From Chloroflexota bacterium (lineage in GTDB: Bacteria; Chloroflexota; Limnocylindria; P2-11E): a DNA stretch of 41,702 bases. Made by a program: the position numbers and the translations under genes. This document shows positions 1-11,893 of this stretch, in pieces. The notes under the pieces were generated by a model. That model did no database searches and was not told the origin of the DNA. It saw only the letters and a program-made list of their open reading frames with translations. The stretch spans positions 1-41,702 of the forward strand of contig VBIZ01000105.1 of the NCBI GenBank assembly GCA_005880575.1, read 5' to 3'. The first letter of the stretch is position 1; each line of letters begins with the position of its first letter.

Positions 1-126
1 AAAAAGCGCGAAGACCATGAACATCCGCCGCATCGGTCCGCCGCGCCACTCGCCACGACGCGGCGGGAACGGCTCGTTCTCCGGCCACCACGGCGGCCGC
101 CGCCCGTGCTCCCATCCGTCTCTCAT
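1..126 (-). CDS. Sensor histidine kinase, N-terminal fragment (runs off window start)
   Basis: Reverse strand from ATG at 126: MRDGWEHGRRPPWWPENEPFPPRRGEWRGGPMRRMFMVFALF..., a Pro/Trp-rich cytosolic N-terminus entering a TM segment; ATGA overlap with the response regulator stop. Kinase domains are not in the window. Confidence 0.65.
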   Translation of the reverse strand, partial: MRDGWEHGRRPPWWPENEPFPPRRGEWRGGPMRRMFMVFALF

Positions 127-809
127 TCCTCGAGCTCCGCGAAGCGGTACCCGACGCCGTAGACCGTGAGGAGGTATCGCGGCCGCGCGGGATCGGGCTC
201 GAGCTTGTGCCGGATGTTCTTCACGTGCGCGTCGATCGCGCGCTCGTACGATTCGAACGCCACGCCGTGCACGGCGTCGAGAAGCTGCGCACGCGTGAAG
301 ACCCGGCCGGGCTGGCGCGCCATCGTGGTGACCAGCTGGAACTCCGTCGGCGTCAGCTCGACGGGGCGATCGCCGACCGTCGCCCGCATTCGCGGCAGGT
401 CGAGCGTGAGCTCTCCGACCCGGAGGATCTCGGTGTCGGCACGCGGGCGCTCGGTCCGTCGAAGCACCGCGCGCACCCGCGCAACAAGCTCCTTGGGGCT
501 GAACGGCTTCGTGACGTAGTCGTCCGCGCCGATCTCGAGACCCACCAGCTTGTCGGACTCCTCGCTGCGACCGGTGAGCATGACGATCGGAACGTTCGAT
601 TCCTGGCGGATCGTGCGCGCGACATCGAGGCCGTCGACCTCGGGTAGGCCAAGGTCGAGCACGACGAGATCCGGCTTCTGCGCGCGGGCACTCGCGAGTG
701 CGGCTCTTCCGTCGTGTGCCACAACGACCGCGAAACCCGCATGCTCGAGATAGTCGCGCGCGAGCTGCACGATCTTCGGCTCGTCGTCGACGACCAGGAC
801 CTTTCTCAT
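123..809 (-). CDS. OmpR/PhoB-family response regulator
   Basis: VLVVDDEPKIVQLARDYLEHAGF receiver, VLDLGLPEVDG phospho-acceptor region, TKPFSPKELVARV, C-terminal winged helix ending VYGVGYRF. Confidence 0.95.
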   Translation of the reverse strand: MRKVLVVDDEPKIVQLARDYLEHAGFAVVVAHDGRAALASARAQKPDLVVLDLGLPEVDGLDVARTIRQESNVPIVMLTGRSEESDKLVGLEIGADDYVTKPFSPKELVARVRAVLRRTERPRADTEILRVGELTLDLPRMRATVGDRPVELTPTEFQLVTTMARQPGRVFTRAQLLDAVHGVAFESYERAIDAHVKNIRHKLEPDPARPRYLLTVYGVGYRFAELEE

Positions 810-878
810 CGCGCGCCGAATCCTAGATACGCCAAAGACGCCGGACCTGCGTCCGGCGTCCGATTGGCGCTGTGGGCT

Positions 879-1241
879 CTACCGTCCGCTGGGCGGAGGA
901 GATGTCGTGCCGGGGTCCGTGGGCTTCTCACCGTGTAGCTCCTTGTGCAGCTGCTCGAGCCGCTCGCGGGGGCTCTGGTAGTAACCCGACTTGCCCCATC
1001 CGCCGCCGTAGTGCCGTCCGCCCCAGCCCCAGAAAGCGGCGCGGAGCAGGAAGAAGATGAAGAAGAGGAAGAGGAGCGGGAACAGGAACCCGAAGCCACC
1101 GAAGAAGAATGGGTGGTAGTACATGGCCGGAGCGACCGCGGTCCCGGTGGTCGCGAGCCCCTGGGCCACGCCCAGCTGATATGCCCCCACGCCCACGATC
1201 GCAGCGATCACGAGCGTCAGGAAGATGCCGAAGCCTCGCAT
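879..1241 (-). CDS. Small Phe/Gly-rich membrane protein, hypothetical
   Basis: 120 aa, N-terminal TM segment, FFFGGFGFLFPLLFLFFIFFLL second hydrophobic segment; co-directional with the two-component system. Confidence 0.7.
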   Translation of the reverse strand: MRGFGIFLTLVIAAIVGVGAYQLGVAQGLATTGTAVAPAMYYHPFFFGGFGFLFPLLFLFFIFFLLRAAFWGWGGRHYGGGWGKSGYYQSPRERLEQLHKELHGEKPTDPGTTSPPPSGR

Positions 1242-1326
1242 TGGTGTCTCCTTTTGAGATGTCGTCGAGACGGAGCGTCGCGCACGGTGATGAACTGGGT
1301 GTGAACGGGCAGCGGAGACTCCCCCA

Positions 1327-1875
1327 CTAGCGGAGGACGCTGTCGAGCCAGCGCGCAGCTCCCCCCACGGCTTCCGGCTCGCGCGCGCCGAAATCGTGGC
1401 CCGCCCCCGCGATCCGTACGAGGTCGATCCGCGGATTTTTCGCCGCGATCCGTTCGAGGACGGCGAAGGGGCCGAGCTCGTCCCTGTCGCCCTGGACGAC
1501 GAGCGTCGGACAGACCATCGCGGCGAGCGCCGATTCGTCGCGCGGCCGGGGTCGCTTCGGTGGAGCGATCGGATGCCCGAGTATCACGAGGGCGTCCGGC
1601 GGTTCGCGCTCGGCGAGGAACGCCGCGATACGCCCACCGAACGAGCGGCCGACGAGGGCGATGCGCTCGTACCCTTTGCCGCGAAGCGCGTCGCGCGTCG
1701 TGCGCATGTCCTCGATCTCCGAGACGTAATCCTTACTCGGCCGGATTCCGCGTGTGCGGAACGTGATCGCCCGCGACGCGATCTCGAAGGGCTCGAGCTG
1801 CGAGGCGAGTGCGCGGAGGATCGGCTGTTCCGCGGTGCCGCCGTACCCCGGCGCGAGGACCGCCGCGCGTTTCAC
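1327..1875 (-). CDS. Alpha/beta hydrolase (KANL3/Tex30 or dienelactone hydrolase-like)
   Basis: LAPGYGGTAEQP, GRSFGGRIAAFLAE nucleophile elbow, PTLVVQGDRDELGP, GAGHDF. Confidence 0.85.
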   Translation of the reverse strand: MKRAAVLAPGYGGTAEQPILRALASQLEPFEIASRAITFRTRGIRPSKDYVSEIEDMRTTRDALRGKGYERIALVGRSFGGRIAAFLAEREPPDALVILGHPIAPPKRPRPRDESALAAMVCPTLVVQGDRDELGPFAVLERIAAKNPRIDLVRIAGAGHDFGAREPEAVGGAARWLDSVLR

Positions 1876-4262
1876 GCCGGCGGCTTCGGGATCTTTTGCG
1901 CGAGAGCGAGCGACGGGCTCAGGAGATCGCCAACGGCGTCAAGCCGCGCCGCCATGTTCATCATCGTGAAGGCGTCGGGACGGCCGAGCGCCGCGATCTC
2001 CTCCCACCGCAGTGGTGCCGAGACCGGAGCGCGCCGGATCGGGCGGACGCTGTAGGGACCCGCCGTCGACTTCGCGCGCGTGTTCTGCAGGTAGTCGATG
2101 TAAATCCCCCGCCGCTTCGCCTTGCTGAATTCAAGCGTGACCAGCTTCGGTAGCTTCTCGCGTGCGAGCTGGCCGACGCGCAACGCGAAGGCGCGGCTCT
2201 CCTCGAACGTGTACCGGCGAGCGATGGGCACGAGCACGTGGATCCCGCGTGAGCCCGTCGTCTTCGGAAAGCCGACGACACCCAGATCGTCAAGCACTTC
2301 CTTTACCACGCGCGCGACCTCCTTCACGTCGTCCCAGGTCGCGCCTTCGGCCGGATCGAGGTCGATCATGACGTTGTCCGGCTTCTCCGGATCGTCGGCG
2401 CGCGCGAGCCGCGGGTGGATCTCGATCGCGGTGTAGTTGGCCATCCACACGAGCGTCGCCATGTCGTTCGCGAGGACGTACGCGTTCTCCGGCTCGCGCG
2501 GATCCGTCCAGCTTGTGATCCAGTCGGGAGTGAAGCCGGGCTTGTTCTTTTGATAGAAGTGCGTGCCGTGAATGCCGTCGGGGAACGGCTTCAGAGTGAG
2601 CGGCCGATCGCGAAGCCACGGCACGAGGTACGGGGAGACCTCGGTGTAATAGCGGATGAGGTCGGCCTTGGTGTACCCGTCCTCGGGGAAGAGGATCTTC
2701 TCGAGATTCGTGAGCTTGATCCGCCTGCCTTCGACTTCGAGGACCGACGGGACCCGCGCCGTCTTGGGGCCGTCGTCCGGAGCGTCGCGGGTCGTCGCGG
2801 CGCGCTTCGCCGCATCCTGCGCTTTCTTCGCCGACTCGCGCCGCTCCTCCCCGGTGACCTCACGTGGGTCGACGTCCGGGCGGAGGCCGCGGTACGTCGG
2901 ATGCCGCAGCGTGCCGTCGCGGGTGATCTCCGCGTACTCGACCTCGCAGACGAGCTCCGGCAAGCACCACCGCGCGGGCTGGTTCGTGCGCGGCTGCGTC
3001 GCGAACGGCGAGGTCGGCGACTCGTGCTCCTCCAGGATCCGCAGAAGGTCACGCAGCGTGCGCTCGTCGAATCCCGTGCCGACGTGCCCGACCGGTTGCA
3101 GCTTGCCGTCGCGATAGACACCGATGAGCAGCGCGCCCAGCGTCTTGGTGCGGCCACCCTGGCCCGCGGTCCAGCCACCGATCACGCACTCCATCGTGCG
3201 GAAGGCCTTGATCTTCACCCACGCCGGCGATCGCGCTCCCGGTAGGTAGATCGAGTCGAGCCGCTTCGCGACGATCCCTTCGATCCCCTGCTCGCGCGCG
3301 GCTTCGAAGAGCGCGACGCCCGTCCCGGGGAAACCCTCGCTGCGCCGGATCGAGCCCATCGGGGTCAGCGCTTCGTCGAGCCGTCGCAGGCGCTCGCGAA
3401 GCGGCTTTCGTGTGAGGTCCTCTCCGTCCGCGTAGAGGATGTCGAAAACCTCGTAGATGACGGGCGTCGACTTGCGGAGCTTGCGGACGGTGCTCTCGTC
3501 GCTTACGTGCATCCGCGGCTGCAGCCGCTGGAAGCTCGGCACGCCACTCGGGTCGAGCGCCACGATCTCGCCGTCGAGAATGGCGTGGTACGCGCCGGTC
3601 AGCGCCTCTGCAGCCTGCGTCGCCTCGGGATACTGCTTGGTGCAGTCGAGGAGATTCCGCGTCTGAAGGCGGACCTCTCCACCATCGACGAACGCGAGCG
3701 TGCGGACGCCGTCCCACTTCGGCTCGTAGGTGAAGTCCGGCGAGTCGAAGGGCTCGTCCGCGGCGGACGCGAGCATCGGCACGATCTTCGAAAGGAGCGG
3801 ATCGCTCTTCGGCGGCGTCCCGTGCTTGATCATGAGCCAGTCGCGGCCTTCGTTCTGCCGCGTTTGCACGATGACCCACTCTCCATCGAGGCGCCGGCCC
3901 TTCATGCGGATCTTCAGCTCGTTCGGTTTCTCTTCGATCATCTCGTACGTGCCGGTGTCCCAGATGGTCATCGTGCCCGCGCCGTAGCCGTCGGGAATCA
4001 CACCGTGGAACGTGAGGTATTCGATCGGATGATCCTCGGTGTGGACCGCGAGCCGGCGCTTTCCGGCCTCGAGCGGCGGGCCATTCGGCACGGCCCATGA
4101 CGCGAGGACGCCGCGCAACTCGAGGCGCACGTCCCAGTGAAGCCGCGTCGCATGGTGACGGTGGACCACGTAGCGACGCGTCTCTTCTTTCTTCGGCAGC
4201 GTGCCCTTCGGTTCGGGCGTGCGGCGGAAGTCGCGTTTGCGCTGGTAGTCGGTGAGGCTCAA
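1872..4262 (-). CDS. ligD: Multidomain ATP-dependent DNA ligase LigD (phosphoesterase-ligase-polymerase order)
   Basis: N-terminal PE domain (HHATRLHWDVRLE), ligase motif EPKWDGVR, C-terminal primase/polymerase (LTNLEKILFPEDGYTKADLIRYY ... DLDPAEGATW). Confidence 0.95.
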   Translation of the reverse strand: MSLTDYQRKRDFRRTPEPKGTLPKKEETRRYVVHRHHATRLHWDVRLELRGVLASWAVPNGPPLEAGKRRLAVHTEDHPIEYLTFHGVIPDGYGAGTMTIWDTGTYEMIEEKPNELKIRMKGRRLDGEWVIVQTRQNEGRDWLMIKHGTPPKSDPLLSKIVPMLASAADEPFDSPDFTYEPKWDGVRTLAFVDGGEVRLQTRNLLDCTKQYPEATQAAEALTGAYHAILDGEIVALDPSGVPSFQRLQPRMHVSDESTVRKLRKSTPVIYEVFDILYADGEDLTRKPLRERLRRLDEALTPMGSIRRSEGFPGTGVALFEAAREQGIEGIVAKRLDSIYLPGARSPAWVKIKAFRTMECVIGGWTAGQGGRTKTLGALLIGVYRDGKLQPVGHVGTGFDERTLRDLLRILEEHESPTSPFATQPRTNQPARWCLPELVCEVEYAEITRDGTLRHPTYRGLRPDVDPREVTGEERRESAKKAQDAAKRAATTRDAPDDGPKTARVPSVLEVEGRRIKLTNLEKILFPEDGYTKADLIRYYTEVSPYLVPWLRDRPLTLKPFPDGIHGTHFYQKNKPGFTPDWITSWTDPREPENAYVLANDMATLVWMANYTAIEIHPRLARADDPEKPDNVMIDLDPAEGATWDDVKEVARVVKEVLDDLGVVGFPKTTGSRGIHVLVPIARRYTFEESRAFALRVGQLAREKLPKLVTLEFSKAKRRGIYIDYLQNTRAKSTAGPYSVRPIRRAPVSAPLRWEEIAALGRPDAFTMMNMAARLDAVGDLLSPSLALAQKIPKPPA

Positions 4263-4297
4263 TCTGTGGCCTTCGCCATTGTCGGGGAGGTCGCATC

Positions 4298-5929
4298 GTG
4301 ACGTCCGCGCCGTTCTCGTCGCTGGTCAAGGACTACCTCGACGAGCGCTACGAGGAATCGCCGACCTGGGCCAGCATGCTGGGGCTCACGGCGTACGACG
4401 AGCGTTCGGAAGACCTCTCCGCGGAGGCGTTCCAGCGGCGCGACGCGGCCGTCCTTGCCTGGCAAAGGCGCCTTTCCGCTGTCGGCGACGACACGCTGAC
4501 CGCCGACGAGCGCATCGACCGCGACGTCATCCTGGCGTCGCTTCGCGGACGCGAGCTCACGCAGCCACGCTTGGAGTGGAAGCGTCAGCCCAATACCTAC
4601 CTGAACCCCTCGCTCGGCGGCGTGTTCACGCTGTTCCTGCATCGTCTACGCCCCGAGCGTGATCTCGCTGAGGCGGCGCGCGCGCGACTCGTCGCCGCGA
4701 CGAAGCAGGTCGCCGACGGCAAGACCAACCTGGACTTCGCGCTCGCCCCGCGGATCTACGTCGAACGCGCTATCGGCCAGGCGAAGGCCGCAGCGCGCTA
4801 CGCGCGCGAGCTCGTGCCGCAAGAGGTCAAAGATCCGACCCTTCGCCAGAAGGTCGCCGAAGCCGGAGCGACGGCCGCCGGTGCGTACGAGGATTACGCG
4901 GCGTTCCTTGAGTCCAACAAGGCGCGCGCGAGCGGCGATTACGCGATCGGCGAGGACCTCTACACGGCCTTGCTGCGCGAGAAGGAGCTCCTGCCGTTCG
5001 GGGCGCGCGAGCTGCGCGAGCGCGGGCGCGAGCAATACGACCTGCTCGCGAACGAGGCGAACAAGATCGCGGCGCAGATCGACGGGGGCGGGTCGTGGAC
5101 CGAGGTCTGCGAACGGCTGAATCGCGTGCATGCCCCGACGCCCGACGCAATGCGCGGCGAGTACGCGGACTGGACCGATCGAGCGCGATCGTTTCTCGTT
5201 GCTACAGGGCTCGTCACGCTCCCGGAGGGCGAGCGCTGCACCGTGGAGCCCTCGCCCCACTACCAGCGTCCCATCCAGGCCGTGGCCAGCTACAACCAGC
5301 CGCCGGCGTTCAGCGATTCGCTCCACGGACATTTCTTCGTGCCCTACCCACCGGACGGCACCCCGCCGGACGAGGTCCAGAAGCGCCTCGAGGGAAACTG
5401 CAGCGCCGGCATTCCGACCACGGCGGTCCACGAGGCATACCCGGGCCATCACTGGCATCTCGTGATGGCAAAGCAGAATCGCTCGCCCATCCGCCGTACC
5501 CACTTCACTTCCTACTTCGCCGAGGGCTGGGGGCTGTATGCCGAGCGCGTCATGCGCGAGCAGGGCTTCTTCGCCGATCCGCGACACCTCCTGTTCCAGT
5601 ACGAGGCCACCCTCTTCCGGGCCGCGCGGATCGTCGTCGATACGTCACTGCACCTCGGGGAAATGACGTTCGATCAGGCCGTCGACTTCATGGTGAAGAA
5701 CGGCAACCTGACGCCGCCGAACGCGAAGGCCGAAGTCGGCCGGTACTGCTCGTGGCCGACCCAAGCGTCGAGCTACCTCACCGGGATGCTCGAGATCGTC
5801 GACATCCGCACGCGATGGCTCGCGAAACGTGGATCGGCCGATCGCGCAGCCCTCCGCGCGTTCCACGACGCGATCACCGCGACCGGCTCCATCCCCACGT
5901 CACTCGCGGAGCGGGCGATCGCGAACTAG
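4298..5929 (+). CDS. DUF885 family protein
   Basis: TTAVHEAYPGHHWHLVMAKQ ... FTSYFAEGWGLYAERVM, characteristic of DUF885 proteins. Confidence 0.85.
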   Translation: MTSAPFSSLVKDYLDERYEESPTWASMLGLTAYDERSEDLSAEAFQRRDAAVLAWQRRLSAVGDDTLTADERIDRDVILASLRGRELTQPRLEWKRQPNTYLNPSLGGVFTLFLHRLRPERDLAEAARARLVAATKQVADGKTNLDFALAPRIYVERAIGQAKAAARYARELVPQEVKDPTLRQKVAEAGATAAGAYEDYAAFLESNKARASGDYAIGEDLYTALLREKELLPFGARELRERGREQYDLLANEANKIAAQIDGGGSWTEVCERLNRVHAPTPDAMRGEYADWTDRARSFLVATGLVTLPEGERCTVEPSPHYQRPIQAVASYNQPPAFSDSLHGHFFVPYPPDGTPPDEVQKRLEGNCSAGIPTTAVHEAYPGHHWHLVMAKQNRSPIRRTHFTSYFAEGWGLYAERVMREQGFFADPRHLLFQYEATLFRAARIVVDTSLHLGEMTFDQAVDFMVKNGNLTPPNAKAEVGRYCSWPTQASSYLTGMLEIVDIRTRWLAKRGSADRAALRAFHDAITATGSIPTSLAERAIAN

Positions 5930-5933
5930 CGAC

Positions 5934-6356
5934 GTGGAGCTTCCGCTGTGGGCCGACATCCTCCTCGTCCTCGTCGCGATCTGGATCGTCGTCGCGATCG
6001 TCCTCGTCATCGTCGGTCGAGCCGTCCTCGCGCGCGAGCTCGCGCTGATCCTGCCGAATCTGATCCGGCTGTTCGGAGGACTGCTGCGCGACCCCCGCGT
6101 GCCGCTCCGCGCGAAGATCGTCCTCGGTATCGCGAGCCTCTGGTTCGCCTCGCCGATCGACCTCATCCCCGATTTCATTCCGATCGCGGGGCAGCTTGAC
6201 GATGCCGTCGTTGCCGCTCTCGCTTTGCGGTTCCTGCTGCGCACGACCGACGAGGCGGTCGTACGCGAGCACTGGCACGGCGACCCCGCGACGCTCGAGC
6301 GGGTCCTTCGGATCGCCTCGTGGGGTGCGCGCCGCACGCCGCGTGCGCTTCCTTGA
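5934..6356 (+). CDS. YkvA/DUF1232 family membrane protein
   Basis: VPLRAKIVLGIASLWFASPIDLIPDFIPIAGQLDDAVV; probable GTG start at 5934 inside the longer listed ORF. Confidence 0.85.
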   Translation: MELPLWADILLVLVAIWIVVAIVLVIVGRAVLARELALILPNLIRLFGGLLRDPRVPLRAKIVLGIASLWFASPIDLIPDFIPIAGQLDDAVVAALALRFLLRTTDEAVVREHWHGDPATLERVLRIASWGARRTPRALP

Positions 6357-6424
6357 CGGAGCCGTTACGATTCGCGCGGCGTGGCCGCGCGGACGAGGGA
6401 AAGCGGCCAGCGAGGTGATGCGGC

Positions 6425-7267
6425 ATGCCACGATCGATCTGGAAGGGCGTCATGAGCTTCGGGATGGTCGCCATCCCCGTGCGGCTTTATCTGGCGACCG
6501 AGAGCTCGAGCAAGGTCTCGTTCAACCTCCTCTGCCCGGAGCATCGGAGCCGCATCAAGAACAAGCGCTGGTGCGTCGAGGGCGACCACGAGGTCGCCTG
6601 GGGGGACGTCGTGCGCGGCTACGAGTACGAGAAGGGGAACTACGTCGAGCTGACCGACGAGGATCTCGAGAAGCTTCCCCTTCGCTCGAGCAAGGCCATC
6701 GACATCACCGGCTTCATCAAGGATGAGGAGCTGCCGGGCGCGCTCTATTACCAGTCGGCGTACTACCTCGAGCCCGAGAAGTCGGCCGAGAAGCCGTACG
6801 CGCTCCTGAACAAGACCCTTGCGAAGACCGGACGCGTGGCGATCGCGAAGTTCGCGTTGCGCGACCGCGAGCGCCTCGTCTCGGTGCGTCCACTTGACGG
6901 GGCCCTACTCATGAACACGCTGCACTGGCCGGACGAGATCCGCTCCACCGAAGAGCTCGATGTCCCCGAAGACGTGAAGGTCTCGCCCGCCGAGCTCAAG
7001 ATGGCCGAGAACCTCGTGGGCATGATGGCCACCGACTTCGAGCCCTCCGAGTACAAGGACGAGTACAAGCAGGCGGTCCTGAAGCTGGTGGAGGCGAAGG
7101 TCGAGAAGAAGGAGATCATCGAGGCTCCCGAGCCGGAGGCCGAGACCACCGTCGTCGACCTCATGTCCGCTCTCAAGGCGTCGGTCGAAAAGGCCAAGAA
7201 AGGCGAGGCCAAGACAAAGCGTGCGGCGGCTTCGTCAACGCGAACGGCGCGCAAAAAGGCCTCCTAG
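6425..7267 (+). CDS. ku: Bacterial Ku, NHEJ end-binding protein
   Basis: MPRSIWKGVMSFGMVAIPVRLYLATE ... VVRGYEYEKGNYVELTDEDLEKL ... ITGFIKDEELPGALYYQSAYYLEPEK. Confidence 0.97.
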   Translation: MPRSIWKGVMSFGMVAIPVRLYLATESSSKVSFNLLCPEHRSRIKNKRWCVEGDHEVAWGDVVRGYEYEKGNYVELTDEDLEKLPLRSSKAIDITGFIKDEELPGALYYQSAYYLEPEKSAEKPYALLNKTLAKTGRVAIAKFALRDRERLVSVRPLDGALLMNTLHWPDEIRSTEELDVPEDVKVSPAELKMAENLVGMMATDFEPSEYKDEYKQAVLKLVEAKVEKKEIIEAPEPEAETTVVDLMSALKASVEKAKKGEAKTKRAAASSTRTARKKAS

Positions 7268-7284
7268 GACCGTATCCTCGGCGA

Positions 7285-8361
7285 GTGCCGTCGCGTGAAG
7301 TAGAGCGACCGGATGGCGCCGCGCATCCGACGCTGATCGACGTCGGCGAGGCGACGAGCGCGCTGCCGCGGGCACTCGTCCCGATGCGCCCGCGGCTCGC
7401 GGCGCGGGCCTTCAACTCTCCGGAATACATCTTCGAGCTCAAGTGGGATGGGATCCGTGCGCTCGCGGCGCGTGACGCGACTGGCCTGCGTGTGACCGAC
7501 CGTACCGGTGGCGATCTCCTCCCGGTCGTGCCCGAGCTGCGCGACCTCCGTCTGCCTGAGGGGACGGTCGTCGACGGCGAGATCGTCGTCTGCGATTCGC
7601 GCGGGCGCCCGAGTTACGACCTTCTCGCGGGGAGGATCGGCCCCAAGGCGGCGAAGCGCGGCCGCGGCCCGATCTTCGTCGCGTTCGATCTCCTCTATGC
7701 CGACGGGCGGCCGCTCATCGCCCGGCCGCTCGCGGAGCGCCGCGCGCGCCTTCTCGCCGCCGAGCTTGGATCGCGCGTGCTGGCCGTCCCCGAGCATCTG
7801 GACGACGACGGCGAGCCGTTCCTCGAGGTGGTTGCGGAGTACGGGCTCGAGGGCATCGTGGCCAAGCGACGTGACGGCCGCTACGTACCCGGGACGCGCA
7901 CCGCGGACTGGCTCAAGTGTCACGTGACGCCGCGCGCCGACGTCGTGGTGGGCGGCCTCGTCATCGACGGGCACGGTCGGGCGCGCACCGTTCTTTGCGG
8001 AGTCCGCGCCGAGGACGGTTCGATCGCGTTCGCCGGCGACGCCTACGTACCGGCGTATCTCGGCGATTGGCTCGACATCGCGACGCGGGGTTTCGCGGCC
8101 GAGCGCTCTCCGTTCGCGACCCCGGTCGCTCTGCGCGAAGGTCTCCGCTTCCTCCAGCCGCGACTGGTCGCGATCATCGAACACGCCGGGATCGAAAGCG
8201 GGGAGCTGCGGGACGCGCGATTCCGCGCTCTGCGATTCGATGGACACCTCGACGATTGCCGCCGCGATGTCCCGGTCGATGTGCCCTCCTACCCACCGCA
8301 CACCACGAGCGATCGGCCGCGCCTCATCGTTCTGAACAGTCTTCCGTTCCCCGTCTCCTGA
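7285..8361 (+). CDS. ATP-dependent DNA ligase (LigC/ligase-domain-only type)
   Basis: FELKWDGIRALA nucleotidyltransferase motif, VDGEIVVCD, EGIVAKRRDGRYVPGTRTADWLKCH. Confidence 0.92.
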   Translation: MPSREVERPDGAAHPTLIDVGEATSALPRALVPMRPRLAARAFNSPEYIFELKWDGIRALAARDATGLRVTDRTGGDLLPVVPELRDLRLPEGTVVDGEIVVCDSRGRPSYDLLAGRIGPKAAKRGRGPIFVAFDLLYADGRPLIARPLAERRARLLAAELGSRVLAVPEHLDDDGEPFLEVVAEYGLEGIVAKRRDGRYVPGTRTADWLKCHVTPRADVVVGGLVIDGHGRARTVLCGVRAEDGSIAFAGDAYVPAYLGDWLDIATRGFAAERSPFATPVALREGLRFLQPRLVAIIEHAGIESGELRDARFRALRFDGHLDDCRRDVPVDVPSYPPHTTSDRPRLIVLNSLPFPVS

Positions 8362-8382
8362 GGTGCTCGTCCGCATCCATGA

Positions 8383-10816
<2,434 letters not shown>

Positions 10817-10820
<4 letters not shown>

Positions 10821-11893
10821 CGGCGGGGCGCCTCGACGAGGAGCATGTCGCGAAGGTCCGCGTTCGCCACGCCACAGAGGTCGAGCACGCAGAGCTCGAG
10901 GGCGGCAAGGTCGGACTCGGCGCGCCCGGTCTTGATGACCTGGTCGGTCGCGTAGATCGCCTCGTAGGCGCGGAGCACGTCCGCGCGGGTCACGCGACGC
11001 GCGAAGGCGGTGGTGCGCTGGATCGCGTACGGGCTGGAGCGAATGGCCTTCGCCATGCGGTCCGCGTCGGCGCTTGAGCGCATCGCGGACGCGAACAGAA
11101 GAACCCGAAACTGCCACAGCAGCAGCGCGAGGATCTGCTGGACGGCGTTGCCGTCTGCGAGGAGCCGTTCGAGCGTGGCGACCGCGGTCCGCGCGTCCTT
11201 GCGAATGACGGCTTGGGTCAGCTCGAATACGTCGGCTTCGATCGCGCCGCTGACGAGCGTTCGGACGTCCGCCGCAGTCACGGTGCCCTCATTGGCGTAG
11301 GCCCCGAGCTTTTGGACCTCCTGCTCGACGCGCTCGGTGTCGGATCCTACCGCCGACGCGAGCGTCGAGACGGCTTCGGCATCGAGCTTGACTCCGTGAA
11401 GCCGCGCGCGAGCGGAGATCCAGCGCGGCACCTCCACCGGCGCCAGTCGCTCGATGCGTTCAACCGACCCGCCCGTTGCCTCGACCGCTTCAAGCAGATT
11501 CGCCGCGGGGGCGTTCGGCGCCTTCGCCCGCTGACCCCGGCGCGAGCGTCCGGCCGCCAGTCGCTCCACGGAAACCATCACGAGCGCCGCTTCGCGAGGG
11601 AACGAGGCGATCAAATCGAGCTCTTTGAGCGCCTCTGCGTGGTCGACGATGACGACGCGCGGCTCGTCGACCGCGTCGAACAAACCCTGCGCCTGGCCGG
11701 ACAGCATGATCGCGCCGGCCGTGTCGGTGCGGGCGTCATGACGGCTGACTCCGAGCAGCGACCCAAGACGCGGCTCGACCAATGTGGAGAGGTCGCTCGT
11801 GCCCGGGGGCGTTCCTGAAAGAAGCGCCGCGGCGAGCTCACCGAGCCGGAGGCGCGTGCGGAAGGAATCCTCCCCGTGGAGGAGGAAGACCAT
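10817..11893 (-). CDS. holA: DNA polymerase III delta subunit
   Basis: Internal start MVFLLHGEDSFRTRLRLGEL; delta-like architecture (VEQEVQKLGAYAN, LLWQFRVLLFAS). Confidence 0.88.

Noticed and set aside
7919-7928. GTCACGTGAC palindrome as a second parS
   Set aside because: Only the CACGTG core is shared; it lacks the TGTTT/AAACA arms and lies inside the ligase coding sequence.
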